A program made the position numbers and the translations under genes. This document shows positions 50,215 to 61,335 of a stretch of DNA of 64,000 nucleotides, one piece after another (within the stretch, counting starts at the first letter, position 1; each line of letters begins with the position of its first letter). Below the pieces are notes generated by a model. It was not told where the DNA came from, made no database searches, and saw nothing but the letters and a program-made list of their open reading frames with translations. Source of the stretch: Roseiarcus sp963805295 (GTDB taxonomy: Bacteria; Pseudomonadota; Alphaproteobacteria; Rhizobiales; Beijerinckiaceae); the NCBI GenBank assembly GCA_963805295.1, contig CAWDTW010000031.1, positions 62,001-126,000 on the forward strand, given 5' to 3'.

Positions 50215-50726
50215 GCGCAGACGCCGCCGCGCCGTTCGCGACGCCGCTCTCCGATCCGATCGCCCGGTTCACCGGCGCGCTGTTCGGGCTCGTGCCGGCT
50301 TCGCTCGCGCTCATCGTGCTGCGGCTGACGCTCGCCCTGCCCTTCTACAAGTCGGGGCTCACGCGGTGGGACGGCTGGTTCACCCTTTCGTTCGGAGCGA
50401 AAGCGCTGTTCTCGGACGAATACCGGCTCCATCTCTTCGGCCAGGAGATTCCGTTCCCTCAGCCGGAACTCGTCGCGACGATGGCGAGCACCGCTGAAAT
50501 CGTGCTGCCGATCCTGCTCGCCTTCGGGCTCCTCACCCGCTACGCCGCGCTCGGACTCCTTGGCATGACGGCCGTCATCCAGCTCGTCTATCCCGATGGC
50601 TGGGCGAACTTCCATCTGCCCTGGGCGGCGATGGCGCTCGCGATCATGGCGTTTGGGCCGGGCCGGGTTTCGCTCGACCGGCTGCTTGGCCTCGACGGCG
50701 CGTCGCCCCGGCGCGCTCCGACGTGA
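50211..50726 (+). CDS. DoxX-family membrane protein of the bufferin-type operon
   Basis: A 171-residue DoxX protein with four helices (SLALIVLRLTLALPFYKSGLTRWDGW, ELVATMASTAEIVLPILLAFGLLTRYAALGLLGMTAVIQLVYPDGW, LPWAAMALAIMAFGPGRVSLD). FYKSGLTRWDGWFTLSFGAKALFSDEYRLHLFGQEIPFP is the usual loop of the DoxX members that close DUF692/DUF2063 operons. Role unknown, perhaps redox or metal handling at the membrane. ATGA overlap with the preceding gene. Confidence 0.87.
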   Translation: MSADAAAPFATPLSDPIARFTGALFGLVPASLALIVLRLTLALPFYKSGLTRWDGWFTLSFGAKALFSDEYRLHLFGQEIPFPQPELVATMASTAEIVLPILLAFGLLTRYAALGLLGMTAVIQLVYPDGWANFHLPWAAMALAIMAFGPGRVSLDRLLGLDGASPRRAPT

Positions 50727-50841
50727 CGGATTTGCGACGGAATCTCGGTCCTTCGCGCTATTGACGGCCCCGAAAAGGCGTGGCTTTAAGCGCCGTCGGT
50801 GACGCTCGGCGTCGACCATTCCTCAAAGGAGAAGCGACGCC

Positions 50842-52275
50842 ATGCCGCATTGGCCCCGCTATGGGCGCATCGACGGCCCAATCGTCATGATCGGCTTCGG
50901 ATCGATCGGCAAGGGGACCCTGCCGCTGATCGAGCGCCACTTCCAGTTCGACAAGGAGCATTTCGTCGTCATCGACCCGAACGACTCGGACCGGCGCCTG
51001 CTCGACGAGCGCGGCGTCAAATTCGTGCACGTGGGCCTCACGCAGGACAACTATCGCGAGGTGCTGGGCAAATATCTGAGAGCCGGCAAGGGACAGGGTT
51101 TCTGCGTCAACCTGTCGGTCGACACCTCCTCGCTCGACATCATGCGCTTCTGCCGCGAGATCGGCGCGCTCTATATCGACACCGTCGTCGAGCCGTGGCC
51201 GGGCTTCTATTACTCCAAGAACCTCGGCAACGAGGCGCGCACCAACTACGCCCTGCGCGAGACGGTGATGGAGGAGCGGCGCAGGAACCCGGGCGGAACG
51301 ACCGCGGTCTCCTGCTGCGGCGCCAATCCGGGAATGGTGTCCTGGTTCGTCAAGCAGGCGCTCATCAACCTCGCCGCCGACCTTCGCGAGAAGATCGCCG
51401 AACCGAAGACGCGCGAGGACTGGGGGAGGCTCGCCGAGCGACTCGGCGTCAAGGGCGTGCACATCGCCGAGCGCGACACCCAGCGGGCCAAGAACCCGAA
51501 GCCGCGCAACGTTTTCGTCAACACCTGGTCGATCGAAGGCTTCCTGTCGGAAGGCATGCAGCCGGCCGAACTCGGCTGGGGCACGCACGAGAAATGGGCG
51601 CCGCCGAACGCGGGGTTCCACACGACCGGCTGCGAAGCGGCGATCTACCTCAACCAGCCCGGGGCCAACACCCGCGTGCGCTCCTGGACGCCGACCGCGC
51701 GCGGCCAGTTCGGCTTCCTCGTCACCCACAACGAATCGATCTCGATCGCCGACTATTACACCGTGCGCAACGACAGGGGCGAGGCCGTGTACCGGCCGAC
51801 CTGCCATTACGCCTATCACCCCTGCGACGACGCGGTCCTGTCGCTGCACGAGCTCTTCGGCCGCGCAGGCCAGATCCAGAGCGCGCACCACATTCTCGGA
51901 GAGGCGGAGATCGTCGACGGCATCGACGAGCTCGGCGTGCTCCTCTACGGCCACGCCCGCAACGCCTACTGGTACGGCTCGCAGCTCTCGGTCGAGGAGA
52001 CCCGGGCGCTCGCGCCCTATCAGAACGCGACCGGCATGCAGGTGACATCGGCGGTTCTGGCCGGGATGGTCTGGGCGCTGGAGAACCCGCTAGCCGGCAT
52101 CGTCGAGGCCGACGAAATGGACTTCCGCCGCTGCCTCGAAGTGCAGTCGCCCTATCTCGGCCCGGTCGTCGGCGTCGCCACCGACTGGACCCCGCTCGAG
52201 AACCGCCCCGGCCTCTTCCCCGAGGACATCGACGAGAGCGATCCGTGGCAGTTCCGCAACGTGCTCGCGAGATAG
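50842..52275 (+). CDS. hss: Homospermidine synthase
   Basis: An intact 477-residue Hss, NAD-dependent, making homospermidine from putrescine (or spermidine plus putrescine), the main polyamine of many Hyphomicrobiales. Rossmann start IVMIGFGSIGKGTLPLIERHF; LSVDTSSLDIMRFCREIGALYIDTVVEPWPGFYY; VSCCGANPGMVSWFVKQAL; HTTGCEAAIYLNQPGANTRVRSWTP; FLVTHNESISIADYYTV. The SD AAAGGAGAAGC precedes the ATG. Monocistronic. Confidence 0.96.
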   Translation: MPHWPRYGRIDGPIVMIGFGSIGKGTLPLIERHFQFDKEHFVVIDPNDSDRRLLDERGVKFVHVGLTQDNYREVLGKYLRAGKGQGFCVNLSVDTSSLDIMRFCREIGALYIDTVVEPWPGFYYSKNLGNEARTNYALRETVMEERRRNPGGTTAVSCCGANPGMVSWFVKQALINLAADLREKIAEPKTREDWGRLAERLGVKGVHIAERDTQRAKNPKPRNVFVNTWSIEGFLSEGMQPAELGWGTHEKWAPPNAGFHTTGCEAAIYLNQPGANTRVRSWTPTARGQFGFLVTHNESISIADYYTVRNDRGEAVYRPTCHYAYHPCDDAVLSLHELFGRAGQIQSAHHILGEAEIVDGIDELGVLLYGHARNAYWYGSQLSVEETRALAPYQNATGMQVTSAVLAGMVWALENPLAGIVEADEMDFRRCLEVQSPYLGPVVGVATDWTPLENRPGLFPEDIDESDPWQFRNVLAR

Positions 52276-52514
52276 GCGCGGTATCCGTCGCCTCACCAAT
52301 GCTTTCAAAGGATTAGGCGCCAAAATCTGCAACTCTCGAGCCCTATAATACGGATTATATCAGTATATATTTCGCAAGGAAAGCCTCGCCAGGGCCAATG
52401 TCGTTGGAGCTGACGACCCGGCGCGGCGCTCCCTCCGGGCCTATTTCCATCGGACCGACGGGGATCTTGCTTGACCAACTTGACCAACACGCCGCGCTGC
52501 GCGTAGCATGCGCC

Positions 52515-52754
52515 ATGGCGCGAACCGTCAATCTCTACGAAGCCAAGACGCATCTCTCGGCGCTGGTCGACGCCGCCGAGCGCGGCGAACAAATCATCAT
52601 CGCCAAGAACGGCGTCGCCAAGGCGCGCCTTGCGCCGATTCCGAAACCAGCCAGCAAACGCCGGCCCTCCGGGCTGATGAAAATCACCTATATCGCCGAA
52701 GACTTCGACGCGACTGACGAAAGCATCATCCGGGATTTCGAGGGCTCGGAGTGA
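52515..52754 (+). CDS. Phd/YefM-family antitoxin
   Basis: A 79-residue antitoxin: ARTVNLYEAKTHLSALVDAAERGEQIIIAKNGVAKARLAPIP is the Phd/YefM DNA-binding fold, followed by RPSGLMKITYIAEDFDATDESIIRDFEGSE, the toxin-blocking tail common in VapB partners of type-II PIN toxins. The ATG at 52515 is chosen because homology starts there. Stop overlaps the toxin start by 4 bases. Confidence 0.9.
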   Translation: MARTVNLYEAKTHLSALVDAAERGEQIIIAKNGVAKARLAPIPKPASKRRPSGLMKITYIAEDFDATDESIIRDFEGSE

Positions 52755-53134
52755 GCTTCCTCATCGATACCCAGGTCTTTCTGTGGTTCGAAACAGGCTC
52801 GGGGAGACTCTCGCGCCGGGCGCGCACGCTCATCGAGGACGCGAATGAGGCCGCTTATGTGAGCGCCGCCTCCTTCTGGCAAATCGCGATCAAACGGCGC
52901 GCAGGCAAGCTTCAGTTCAAAGGGTCGGCGCGCTCGGCAGCTGCGGCCGCGGGACTTCTCGAACTCGGCATCGACGCGGCCGACGCGGAGACGGCAGGCG
53001 CGCTCGATTGGGACCATCGCGACCCCTTCGACCGCATGCTCATGGCCCACTGCCTCAATCGCTCGCTGACCCTTGTCACTGCCGACCCTGCGCTGCGCGC
53101 GCGAGGCGACATCGCCGTTTTGTGGGCGGGGTAG
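52751..53134 (+). CDS. vapC: VapC-type PIN-domain toxin
   Basis: A 127-residue PIN ribonuclease: MSFLIDTQVFLWFETGSGRLSRRARTLIED (Asp6), AAYVSAASFWQIAIKRRAGKLQF (Glu position occupied by Gln/Ala region), WDHRDPFDRMLMAHCLNRSLTLVTADPAL (Asp residues). The HRDPFDRML motif is the standard DUF4411-free VapC subtype. Translated from GTG at 52751 inside the antitoxin stop. Converges on the 3' end of the split restriction gene 12 bases away. Confidence 0.88.
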   Translation: MSFLIDTQVFLWFETGSGRLSRRARTLIEDANEAAYVSAASFWQIAIKRRAGKLQFKGSARSAAAAAGLLELGIDAADAETAGALDWDHRDPFDRMLMAHCLNRSLTLVTADPALRARGDIAVLWAG

Positions 53135-53145
53135 AACTTTGGCGC

Positions 53146-53289
53146 TCAATACTGCCCTTCGAGCGAGGCTTCTAGGAGCGCGATCTCGTCAGGCGTGAGG
53201 CCGAACAGCGCATAAACGATCTGGTCGATTTCGCGCTCGGCGGCGGCGATTTGGTCGGATAGCTCGCGCACGCGGGTTGCGTTCTCGCT
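53146..53289 (-). pseudogene. Type IIG restriction-modification enzyme, C-terminal part, separated by IS630
   Basis: The minus strand encodes SENATRVRELSDQIAAAERE then IDQIVYALFGLTPDEIALLE and ASLEGQY with a stop at 53146. This EIDQIVYALFGLT.DEI end is typical of Eco57I/TaqI-like N6-methyltransferase/restriction fusions. It continues in frame from GEWETYL at 54353 once the IS630 element and one TA are removed. Confidence 0.8.
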
Positions 53290-53291
53290 TA

Positions 53292-54350
53292 GAGCGGTAT
53301 CCGAACGGATTAAATCGGTTGGGGGATTCCCGAATCGGTTAATTTCTGCTTCCTCATTCACGCTGCGAGAATGGGGGCGGCGGGGATGGGTCTTTCCAAC
53401 GATCTTCGCGAGCGCGTGGTTGAGGCGGTGGTCTTGGGCGGGTTGTCGCGCAATCAGGCGGCCGCGCATTTCAAAGTGAGCATAGCGAGCGCAGTGCGCT
53501 GGGTGAAGCGGTTCAAGACCACGGGCGAAATTTCGCCGGCGCCTTGTGGCGGCGACCGACGCTCCGGCCGGATCGAGGCGCATCACGACTATCTGTTGGG
53601 CCTGATCCGGCGCAGCCCGGACAAGACGCTGCTCGAGATCCAGGAGCGGCTGATCGCCAATTGCGGCGAGCGCTTTGCGGTCTCCGTGCTGTGGCGCTTC
53701 TTCGACCGTCACGCGATCACCTTTAAAAAAAACGGCGCATGCCGAGGAGCAACAACGCGCGGACGTGCAAAGTCGACGCCGGGAATGGTTCGCGGGGCAA
53801 CTCGATCTCGATCCGACGAAACTCGTTTTCGTTGACGAGACCGGAGCCTCCACCAATCTCGCGCGCAAAAGCGGACGTTGCCGGCGCGGGCGCCGCTTGC
53901 GGGCGGCCATCCCGCACAGTCACTACAAAACGGTGACTTTGGTCGCCGGCCTTCGCCTTCGCGGCCTGACAGCGGCAAAGACTTTCGACGGACCGATCAA
54001 CGCCGCCCGGTTCGAGGATTGGCTGGAGACATGCCTCGTCCCCACGCTCTCGCCCGGCGAGGTCGTCGTCATGGACAATCTCCCGGCTCACAAGGGGCCG
54101 CGGGTCGAGCAACTCATCAAGGCGGCGGGCGCGGAGTTGCGATATCTCCCAGCCTACAGTCCTGATATGAACCCCATCGAAAAAGCCTTCTCCAAGCTCA
54201 AAGCCTTCCTGCGCAAAATCGCCGAACGGACCGTCGTGGGCCTCATGCGCGCCCTCGAAACCTGCGCCGAAATCTTCAAGCCCTCGCAATGTACAAATTA
54301 CTTCAAATCCTGTGGTTATGAGCACGATACAGGATGATCGGATTCCGCTC
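53292..54350 (+). mobile_element. IS630-family insertion sequence, 1059 bases, TA target duplication
   Basis: Left end GAGCGGTATCCGAACGGAT and inverted right end GAGCGGAATCCGATCATC, each bordered by TA (53290-53291 and 54351-54352), as expected for IS630/Tc1-mariner elements. Excision in silico with one TA restores the restriction gene frame. Carries a two-frame transposase. Confidence 0.9.
53371..54337 (+). CDS. IS630 transposase in two frames across an A8 run
   Basis: First frame: LSNDLRERVVEAVVLGGLSRNQAAAHFKVSIASAVRWVKRFKTTGEISP...LLGLIRRSPDKTLLEIQERL...VSVLWRFFDRHAITFKK (paired HTH). Second frame: HAEEQQRADVQSRRREWFAGQLDLDPTKLVFVDETGASTNLARKSG (first Asp), EVVVMDNLPAHKG (second Asp), LPAYSPDMNPIEKAFSKLKAFLRK (Glu). 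The switch is at TTTAAAAAAAACGG near 53727. Seven As would be in frame, eight are present. Transcriptional slippage is known for transposases with such runs; sequencing error is the alternative. Confidence 0.85.
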
Positions 54351-54352
54351 TA

Positions 54353-57300
54353 GATAGGTCTCCCACTCGCCCCGCTCCGTGACCCGAATTTTGGCGTGGA
54401 ACGCGCGCTTGACCTCGGCGCGAAAGGCCGCGAAGTCGAGTTCATTCCAGTCATGCAGCTTGTTCGTCAGCTTCGCGCGCTCGGACGGCGCAAGGTCGAG
54501 GATGCGCCGGCGGACGGCTGACTGGATTTCAAAACGCCGGTGGGCACTGTTTGCGCAGGTCTCATCGAGGGAGGCGAGACGGATGCGGGTTTCCAGTTCA
54601 ATGTCGGGGATGGGGAGTTGTGAAACGTATTGCGATTTCATGCGCAAGCGCCATTTGCCGCCGCGCATCGGATTTGATACCGAGAACAGGAAAAACCAGG
54701 AGACTTTGGAGTTCAACAACGGCGGCAGGAAATTGTCGAATGTTGGCGAAAAGAAAATCGTGCAGTCGAGAAATGCGCCACTTGCATCGACACAAAATTT
54801 TGGCCCTTGAGATAAGTCAGGATAGACAATTTTTGATCCGGTCATTTGCGCCTGATACGCCAACTGCGCCTGTTGCAGCTCAAACCATTCCTGTTTCGTC
54901 GCGCGCTTTTCCAATTCCGGCTTGAACGGCAGCAGCCAATCGCGGATCGCTGGATAGGCCTCGATATCGACCTTCCCCTTGGGCGTGTTAACGAGCCAGA
55001 GCCCCTCCGGCTCGACCCGCCAGCGCTTGACGTTTTCGCCGCGCAGGAAAGGCTTCAAGAGGTCCGCCGACTTCGGATCGTGGCTCACCAGCCGGTCGCG
55101 CGTGGGCGTGTCGATGATGAACGCTTCATTGAGGCCGGTCACGATACCGCGAAGCGGCGCGCCGTAGACCTCGCCGAGCGTCTTGCGCCCGCTGGCGATT
55201 TTCTCCCGCAGTCTCGCCAGCGCATCGTCCTCGAAGCGCCACGACGTCTCGCCGAGCCGCGCCCGCGGCATCGCGCGCGATCCTTCCTTGAAGGCGCGGC
55301 CGAGGTCCTTCGGCGGCTCGCCCCGCACGACAAGGTAAGCAAGGTCGCCAAGCGGCATCGGCGCTTTGCGCAACGCGACGACCGCCGGATAGGTCGTCAC
55401 GCCTTCGAACACCTGCGCGTCGCCGAAATCGACGACCGCTTCGATCGCCGTTCGTTCGCTGAGGAGCTTGCGCAACGGCTCGCCCGATCCGGTGCGGAAA
55501 AACGTCGAGGACGAAATGAAGCCGAGCCGCCCGCCGTCCTTCAAGAGGTTGACCCCGCGCTCGTAAAAATAGGCGTAAAGATCGGCGCGGTCGGACGCGA
55601 CCGCGTAGTGCCCCGCTAGATATGGCTTGATCGCCTTGATGTGTTCCATTCGCACATAAGGCGGGTTGCCGATGACGATGTCGAAGCCGCCGCGCTCGAA
55701 GACTAGCGGAAACGCGGCGCCCCAGTCGAACGGGCGGCCTGTATAGGCGCCATCCTCGATGAGGCTGTCGCCGACGCGGATCGTCGCCTCCAAATTTTGC
55801 AGCCGGTGGTCGCGCCTCGCCGTCTTCAGCCACAGCGAGAGGCGGGTGATCTCGACCAATTCGGAATTGAGGTCGACCCCGTACAAGTTCCTGGTCACGA
55901 TCTCGTCGAAGGCGTCGATCTTCGCCGGCGCGCCGAGTTCTTCGAGCCGCGCCAGCACCGGGCGATATTCCTGCGCCAGCCGGTCGAAGGCGGCGACGAG
56001 GAAGGCGCCCGAGCCGCAGGCGGGATCGACGATCGTCAGGTCCCGCAAGGTCTCCAGCCAAGCGCGCCAATAGGCGATCTCCTTTTCCGGCGCCATATCG
56101 CCGACACCGAACCCATGTTCGGCTTCAAGCTCCGCGCGGCGCTCGGCGAGCGTTCGGCCGACGGTCTTTTCGACCAGAAAGCGCGTCACTATGTCTGGCG
56201 TATAGACGACGCCCGTTCGCTTGCGTTGGCTGATCTTCGGCGGCGCTTCGCCGCGCGCCTCGGCGCGCTTCGTTTCGATGTCGGTGATCGACTGCTCGAA
56301 AATGTGGCCGAGCACGGTCACCGGAACTTCGCGCCGATAATCCCAGTTCCCGAGTCCGGCGATGTCCTTGGCCAGCGCCTCCGGCAGGATGAGTGAGTCG
56401 ACGAGCGGGTCATGGGCGAAGAGGCCGCCGTTGTAGGGCGGAATATCCATGTCGTGACTGCCTCTGTCGACATGGCGGAACAGCCCGAGGAAATTGCGCC
56501 AAACCGGCTGCGGGTTGAACTCATTGTGGGACTTGAGCGCGGTTTCGAGCAAATCGCCGCGCATCAATTCGCGCCGCTGGGCGAACGCGATGAAGAGAAT
56601 GCGATCGAGGATTTTTTGCGCCGGCTCGATCGCGGCGCCGAGCGCGAGCTTCGGTCCCTCGGAGGAATCGACGAGAAAGGCGATCAGCCTTTCTCGTAAG
56701 CCGTTGTAATCCCGATAGAGCCGATCGGTGATGTCTGCGTAAGCGGCGTCCGTTTCGTGCAGTAGCCGGTCGGTCGCCTCGCCGAGAAATTCCGCGCGCT
56801 GAGGATTTCCCATAAACGGCGCAGTTCGTCTGGCTGATCGAGGCGTTCAAGGTCGAAGACTTCGTAGGCTTCCCGGCCGCGCCCGTAGCCGTAGAGCCTT
56901 ATTTCACGGCAGTTCGAGACCAGCACCCATTTGGCGCCGGGCGCGTCGTTGGCGTATTCCCAGGCCTGCTGCACCGGCGTCTTGCCCCGGCCCGGCATGA
57001 TGCGGTCGAGATCCTTGGTGTCGGGACCCTTCAGTTCGAACGGCGCGACGACCGTCTTCACCCCGCTCGCTAAGTCGAAATGCCCGAGCGCAGTGTCGAC
57101 CGACCCCGTTCCCAAAGTGTGCTCGTCGGCGATCGTATAGGGCTTGTCCGGATCGATACGCGAATAGCCGAGAATTTTGATGAGGACATCGTCGATGAAG
57201 ACCGGCCGAAACGTTGTCTCCTTGGCGGCCTTGAGGCCCCGCACCTTACGGGCGTAGTCGTTCGCCGTCTTGACGAGCGCATCATCGGGCGCGAAGCGCC

Positions 57301-57505
57301 AGTGGCCGATCGCGTCCTCGACGACCTTTTGCGCGAACAGCGGCGTGCGCAGCGGTCGAGGCGAAACCGCCATCCCCCGGCGCCGGCCGCCAGAATGTGG
57401 CAGGTCAATGCCCGCCGATGCGAAGAGGTCCATCGCGTTCGAAGGTAGAGAGCGGATCGAGTCGCGTCGAGTTGGTTTGTCAGGAAATCCCCAGTCACGC
57501 GCCAT
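54353..57505 (-). pseudogene. Type IIG (Eco57I-like) restriction-modification enzyme, main part, split by IS630 and frameshifted
   Basis: A fusion restriction endonuclease/N6-adenine methyltransferase of about 1080 residues when rejoined. N-terminal nuclease part with PFELKGPDTKDLDRIMPG (E-x-K) and VPVQ.AWEYANDAPGAKWVLVSNCREIRLYGYGRG. After a one-base shift near 56800 come FLGEATDRLLHETDAAYADI, YTPDIVTRFLVEKTVGRTL and SAM motif DPACGSGAFLVAAFDRLAQEY. NLYGVDLNSELVEITRLSLWLKTA and catalytic IVIGNPPYVRMEHIKAIKPYL follow, then a long target-recognition domain. The last 46 residues lie beyond the IS at 53146-53289. Start may be 57505 or the ATG at 57373. VapBC lies just upstream on the same strand. 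Confidence 0.88.
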
Positions 57506-57542
57506 CGATAAACGGCATCAAGGTCGCGGAGAGCGGCAGAAC

Positions 57543-57977
57543 TCAGGAGAAAGGGTCCCGCACGTCGAGCGACTGGAATTTCCGGAAATCGCGGTCATTG
57601 GAATAGAGCGTGCGGACGCCGTGCTGAAAAAGGATGGCTGCGACGTGGGCGTCGGGGACGAGGTTCCCGCGAACCGGAATGCCGCCGGCCACGTGCTTGT
57701 AGGCGTCCACGAAGCCGTCCAACTCGGATATGGCGCGCACATGAGGCAACCCGATGAGCGCGGAGACGTTCCCGAGAGCTTCGGTCGGCGACAGCGGCGC
57801 TGAGAAGATGCGTGGGTGAGTGGCGATGCGCAGATACGACATCAGCGTCGGCCATGTCAGACAGAGGATTTCCGGCCCGGCGGCGCAAGTCTCGACAAAG
57901 CCGCGCGCGCCCGCGTGCCGGTCGCTCGTTCGATCCGACGCGTAGAGGAGCACGTTGACGTCGAGAGAATAGCTCAC
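57543..57977 (-). CDS. vapC: VapC-type PIN-domain toxin
   Basis: A 144-residue PIN toxin read from a GTG that overlaps the antitoxin stop: SYSLDVNVLLYASDRTSDRHAGARGFVETCAAG (Asp), LCLTWPTLMSYLRIATHPRIFSAPLSPTEALGNVSALIG, GNLVPDAHVAAILFQHGVRTLYSNDRDFRKFQSLDVRDPF (Asp residues in PDAH and SNDRDF). This TA-associated PIN subtype is common in alphaproteobacteria. It may be co-transcribed with the restriction gene 38 bases downstream. Confidence 0.9.
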   Translation of the reverse strand: MSYSLDVNVLLYASDRTSDRHAGARGFVETCAAGPEILCLTWPTLMSYLRIATHPRIFSAPLSPTEALGNVSALIGLPHVRAISELDGFVDAYKHVAGGIPVRGNLVPDAHVAAILFQHGVRTLYSNDRDFRKFQSLDVRDPFS

Positions 57978-58210
57978 GATTGGTCGGCGTCGAGGACCGC
58001 GTAGACGGTCTCCTTGTCCGCGAGATCGACGAGATGCTTCATCGGCCGGGCGGTCCAGCGAAACGATGGTCGGGGGCGCGACGGACGGCGACGGGCGAGC
58101 GCCTCGGCCAGCAGTTCGGAGACGACCGCCCCTATCGAGCGCCCCTCCCTCTCGTGGATGGCTTTGACCTCTCTCAGAATGGGATCGTCGATATCGAGCG
58201 TCGTCCGCAT
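57974..58210 (-). CDS. vapB: VapB-type antitoxin
   Basis: A 78-residue antitoxin: MRTTLDIDDPILREVKAIHEREGRSIGAVVSELLAEALARRR is a ribbon-helix-helix N-terminus; the remainder FRWTARPMKHLVDLADKETVYAVLD wraps the toxin. The GTGA overlap (57974-57977) with vapC shows the operon. Confidence 0.9.
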   Translation of the reverse strand: MRTTLDIDDPILREVKAIHEREGRSIGAVVSELLAEALARRRPSRPRPSFRWTARPMKHLVDLADKETVYAVLDADQS

Positions 58211-58362
58211 GATGATTGATGCTATCTATACGAACATCAGATGTCAAGCTTCATTTCCGCGAACGATGGCGGCGCCTGTAGACGCGGGCGCTGACCACGT
58301 CGGCCGCGCTCAGCGAGCGCGGCGCCATTCGAAAGGCTCGACGGAACTGCGGGTTGTGGTCT

Positions 58363-58908
<546 letters not shown>

Positions 58909-58978
58909 CGGCGGCTGCGGCGCGTCGCCGACGATCGGCGTCAAGGCCCTAGTCCTGTCGCGTTCATTCGGCGCGCGC

Positions 58979-60034
58979 CTACCCAGCCTCGGAAAGCCGC
59001 TTTTCGCTTCTGGCCTCGGACGGCGAACGGCCGGTCCAGCGGCGAAAGGCGTGATTGAACGATGTCGACTGCTCGTAACCCAATAGCCATGCAATTTGAG
59101 AAAGCGAGAAGCCGGGCTCCTCGAGATACTGGAGGGCGAGACTCTGCCGCACGCGATCAACGATCTCGGCAAAGGTCGTACCTTCGTCGGCGAGCCTGCG
59201 GGACAACGTTCGGACGCTCAATCGCAGCGCCTTGGCGACCGCCTGGGCTTGCGCCTTGCCGTGCGGCAGCAGCTTCTGCACCTCGTTCTCGACGGCCACG
59301 CGAATCGTCCCCGGCGCCGTGTCGCGCTTCTTCGCGGCTTCGTCGCAAAACGGTCGAAGCGTCGCCAGCAAATAGCTGTCTTCGGTGACAAGCGGAACGG
59401 CGAGCGTCGCATTGGAAAAAGTCATTCGATCGGACGTGACGACCCCGATTCGGCCAAACTCGACGGGGCAACCGAAGAACCGTTCGAAATCCCGAAGATT
59501 GGCATTGCGCGCGTGCGCGAAATCCACTCGGGTCGGGCGGATGTTTCGGCCTGCCACCTCTCGGAAGGCCTTCATGATCAGCGCGATTCCGAACTCGACG
59601 TTCTGTCGGAGGCGGTGTCTCGAGAGCCCAACGAAATTCATCTCGACATTCATTCCTTCCGGCTCGCGCGCCAACTTCATGCGCACGGCCTCATGGACGA
59701 TGCGAACATAGCGGGCGAGCAACGCCAAGGCCTCGTCGACATTTTTCGCGGCGGACAGAGCGTAGAACAGCAATCCGGCCTCGCGCGGATTGACGCGTTC
59801 CGCAAGGTGGAGTCCGAAAGCGGCATCGTCGAGAGCCGCGGCCGCAGATTCAAAAAGGGCGCCCTGACTGGCCGCGGCGACACGACGATCGGTCTTTCTC
59901 AAGTCGTCTTCGAGGAAACCCGCGCGATGCAGCAAGGGCTCCACCGCGATCTTTCGCTCGCGAAGAGCCGCGATTGCGCATCGGGCGGCGAATCCAGAAA
60001 CCGTCGGCGACAGAGAGCCGGGAGCCTCGCTCAT
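58979..60034 (-). CDS. AraC-family transcriptional regulator (OruR/ArgR-like N-domain)
   Basis: A 351-residue regulator. The N-terminal arabinose_bd-like domain (LLHRAGFLEDDLRKTDRRVAAASQGALFESAAAALDDAAFGLHLAERVNPREAGLLFYALSAAKNVDEALALLARY...) is followed by the AraC double HTH: LPHGKAQAQAVAKALRLSVRTLSRRLADEGTTFAEIVDRVRQSLALQYLEEPGFSLSQIAWLLGYEQSTSFNHAFRRWTGRSPSEAR. This type controls catabolic genes in response to small molecules; ligand unknown. Divergent from dapD. Confidence 0.9.
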   Translation of the reverse strand: MSEAPGSLSPTVSGFAARCAIAALRERKIAVEPLLHRAGFLEDDLRKTDRRVAAASQGALFESAAAALDDAAFGLHLAERVNPREAGLLFYALSAAKNVDEALALLARYVRIVHEAVRMKLAREPEGMNVEMNFVGLSRHRLRQNVEFGIALIMKAFREVAGRNIRPTRVDFAHARNANLRDFERFFGCPVEFGRIGVVTSDRMTFSNATLAVPLVTEDSYLLATLRPFCDEAAKKRDTAPGTIRVAVENEVQKLLPHGKAQAQAVAKALRLSVRTLSRRLADEGTTFAEIVDRVRQSLALQYLEEPGFSLSQIAWLLGYEQSTSFNHAFRRWTGRSPSEARSEKRLSEAG

Positions 60035-60191
60035 TTCGCAAGCTCCAATGCAAATTCCAACGCTTCAAACCAACGCCAGCTTGCCGTGACAGAGCGACTT
60101 CCGCGAGAACTAGCGTAAACCAACTCCCTCGCCATTGACAAGCCGCGCCGGCGCGGGGGAAACCGTCGCCCGCCGAAATTCGGGAAACGCC

Positions 60192-61049
<858 letters not shown>

Positions 61050-61266
61050 GGGCGGCGAGGCGCCTGGAGGCGCGAGGACGCCGAGGTCCGTCCTGGCCGG
61101 GATACTGGCCGTAAGCCACGGAAAACACAAAGACTTCGCATCAGCTTCGCATTTTCCGCAAACAAATCCTTGCGCGGTGACGCCGCTCACGGCATAATGG
61201 GCAATGTCGAGAAGCGCGCCCGCAGCGCCTCTCGCCTTTCCTTTCAGCATCGGAATTCATGCGCGC

Positions 61267-61287
61267 CGCCGCCCCCGAGGGGCGGCG
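61267..61287 (+). terminator. Strong GC hairpin before the phage block
   Basis: CGCCGCCCC (61267-61275), three-base loop CGA, GGGGCGGCG (61279-61287): a perfect 9-pair stem in the intergenic gap between dapD and the small-terminase-like gene. There is no T-tract, so it may insulate or protect rather than terminate. Confidence 0.45.
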
Positions 61288-61335
61288 TGCGGTTCGCCGC
61301 GCGCTTTCGTTCCCTCCTTTTGAAGAAGGCTCCCC

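Noticed and set aside
52480..52500. CTTGACCAACTTGACCAACA direct repeat as a -35-rich promoter
   Set aside because: The repeat is real, but no matching -10 is clear and it could equally be an antitoxin operator; not strong enough to list.
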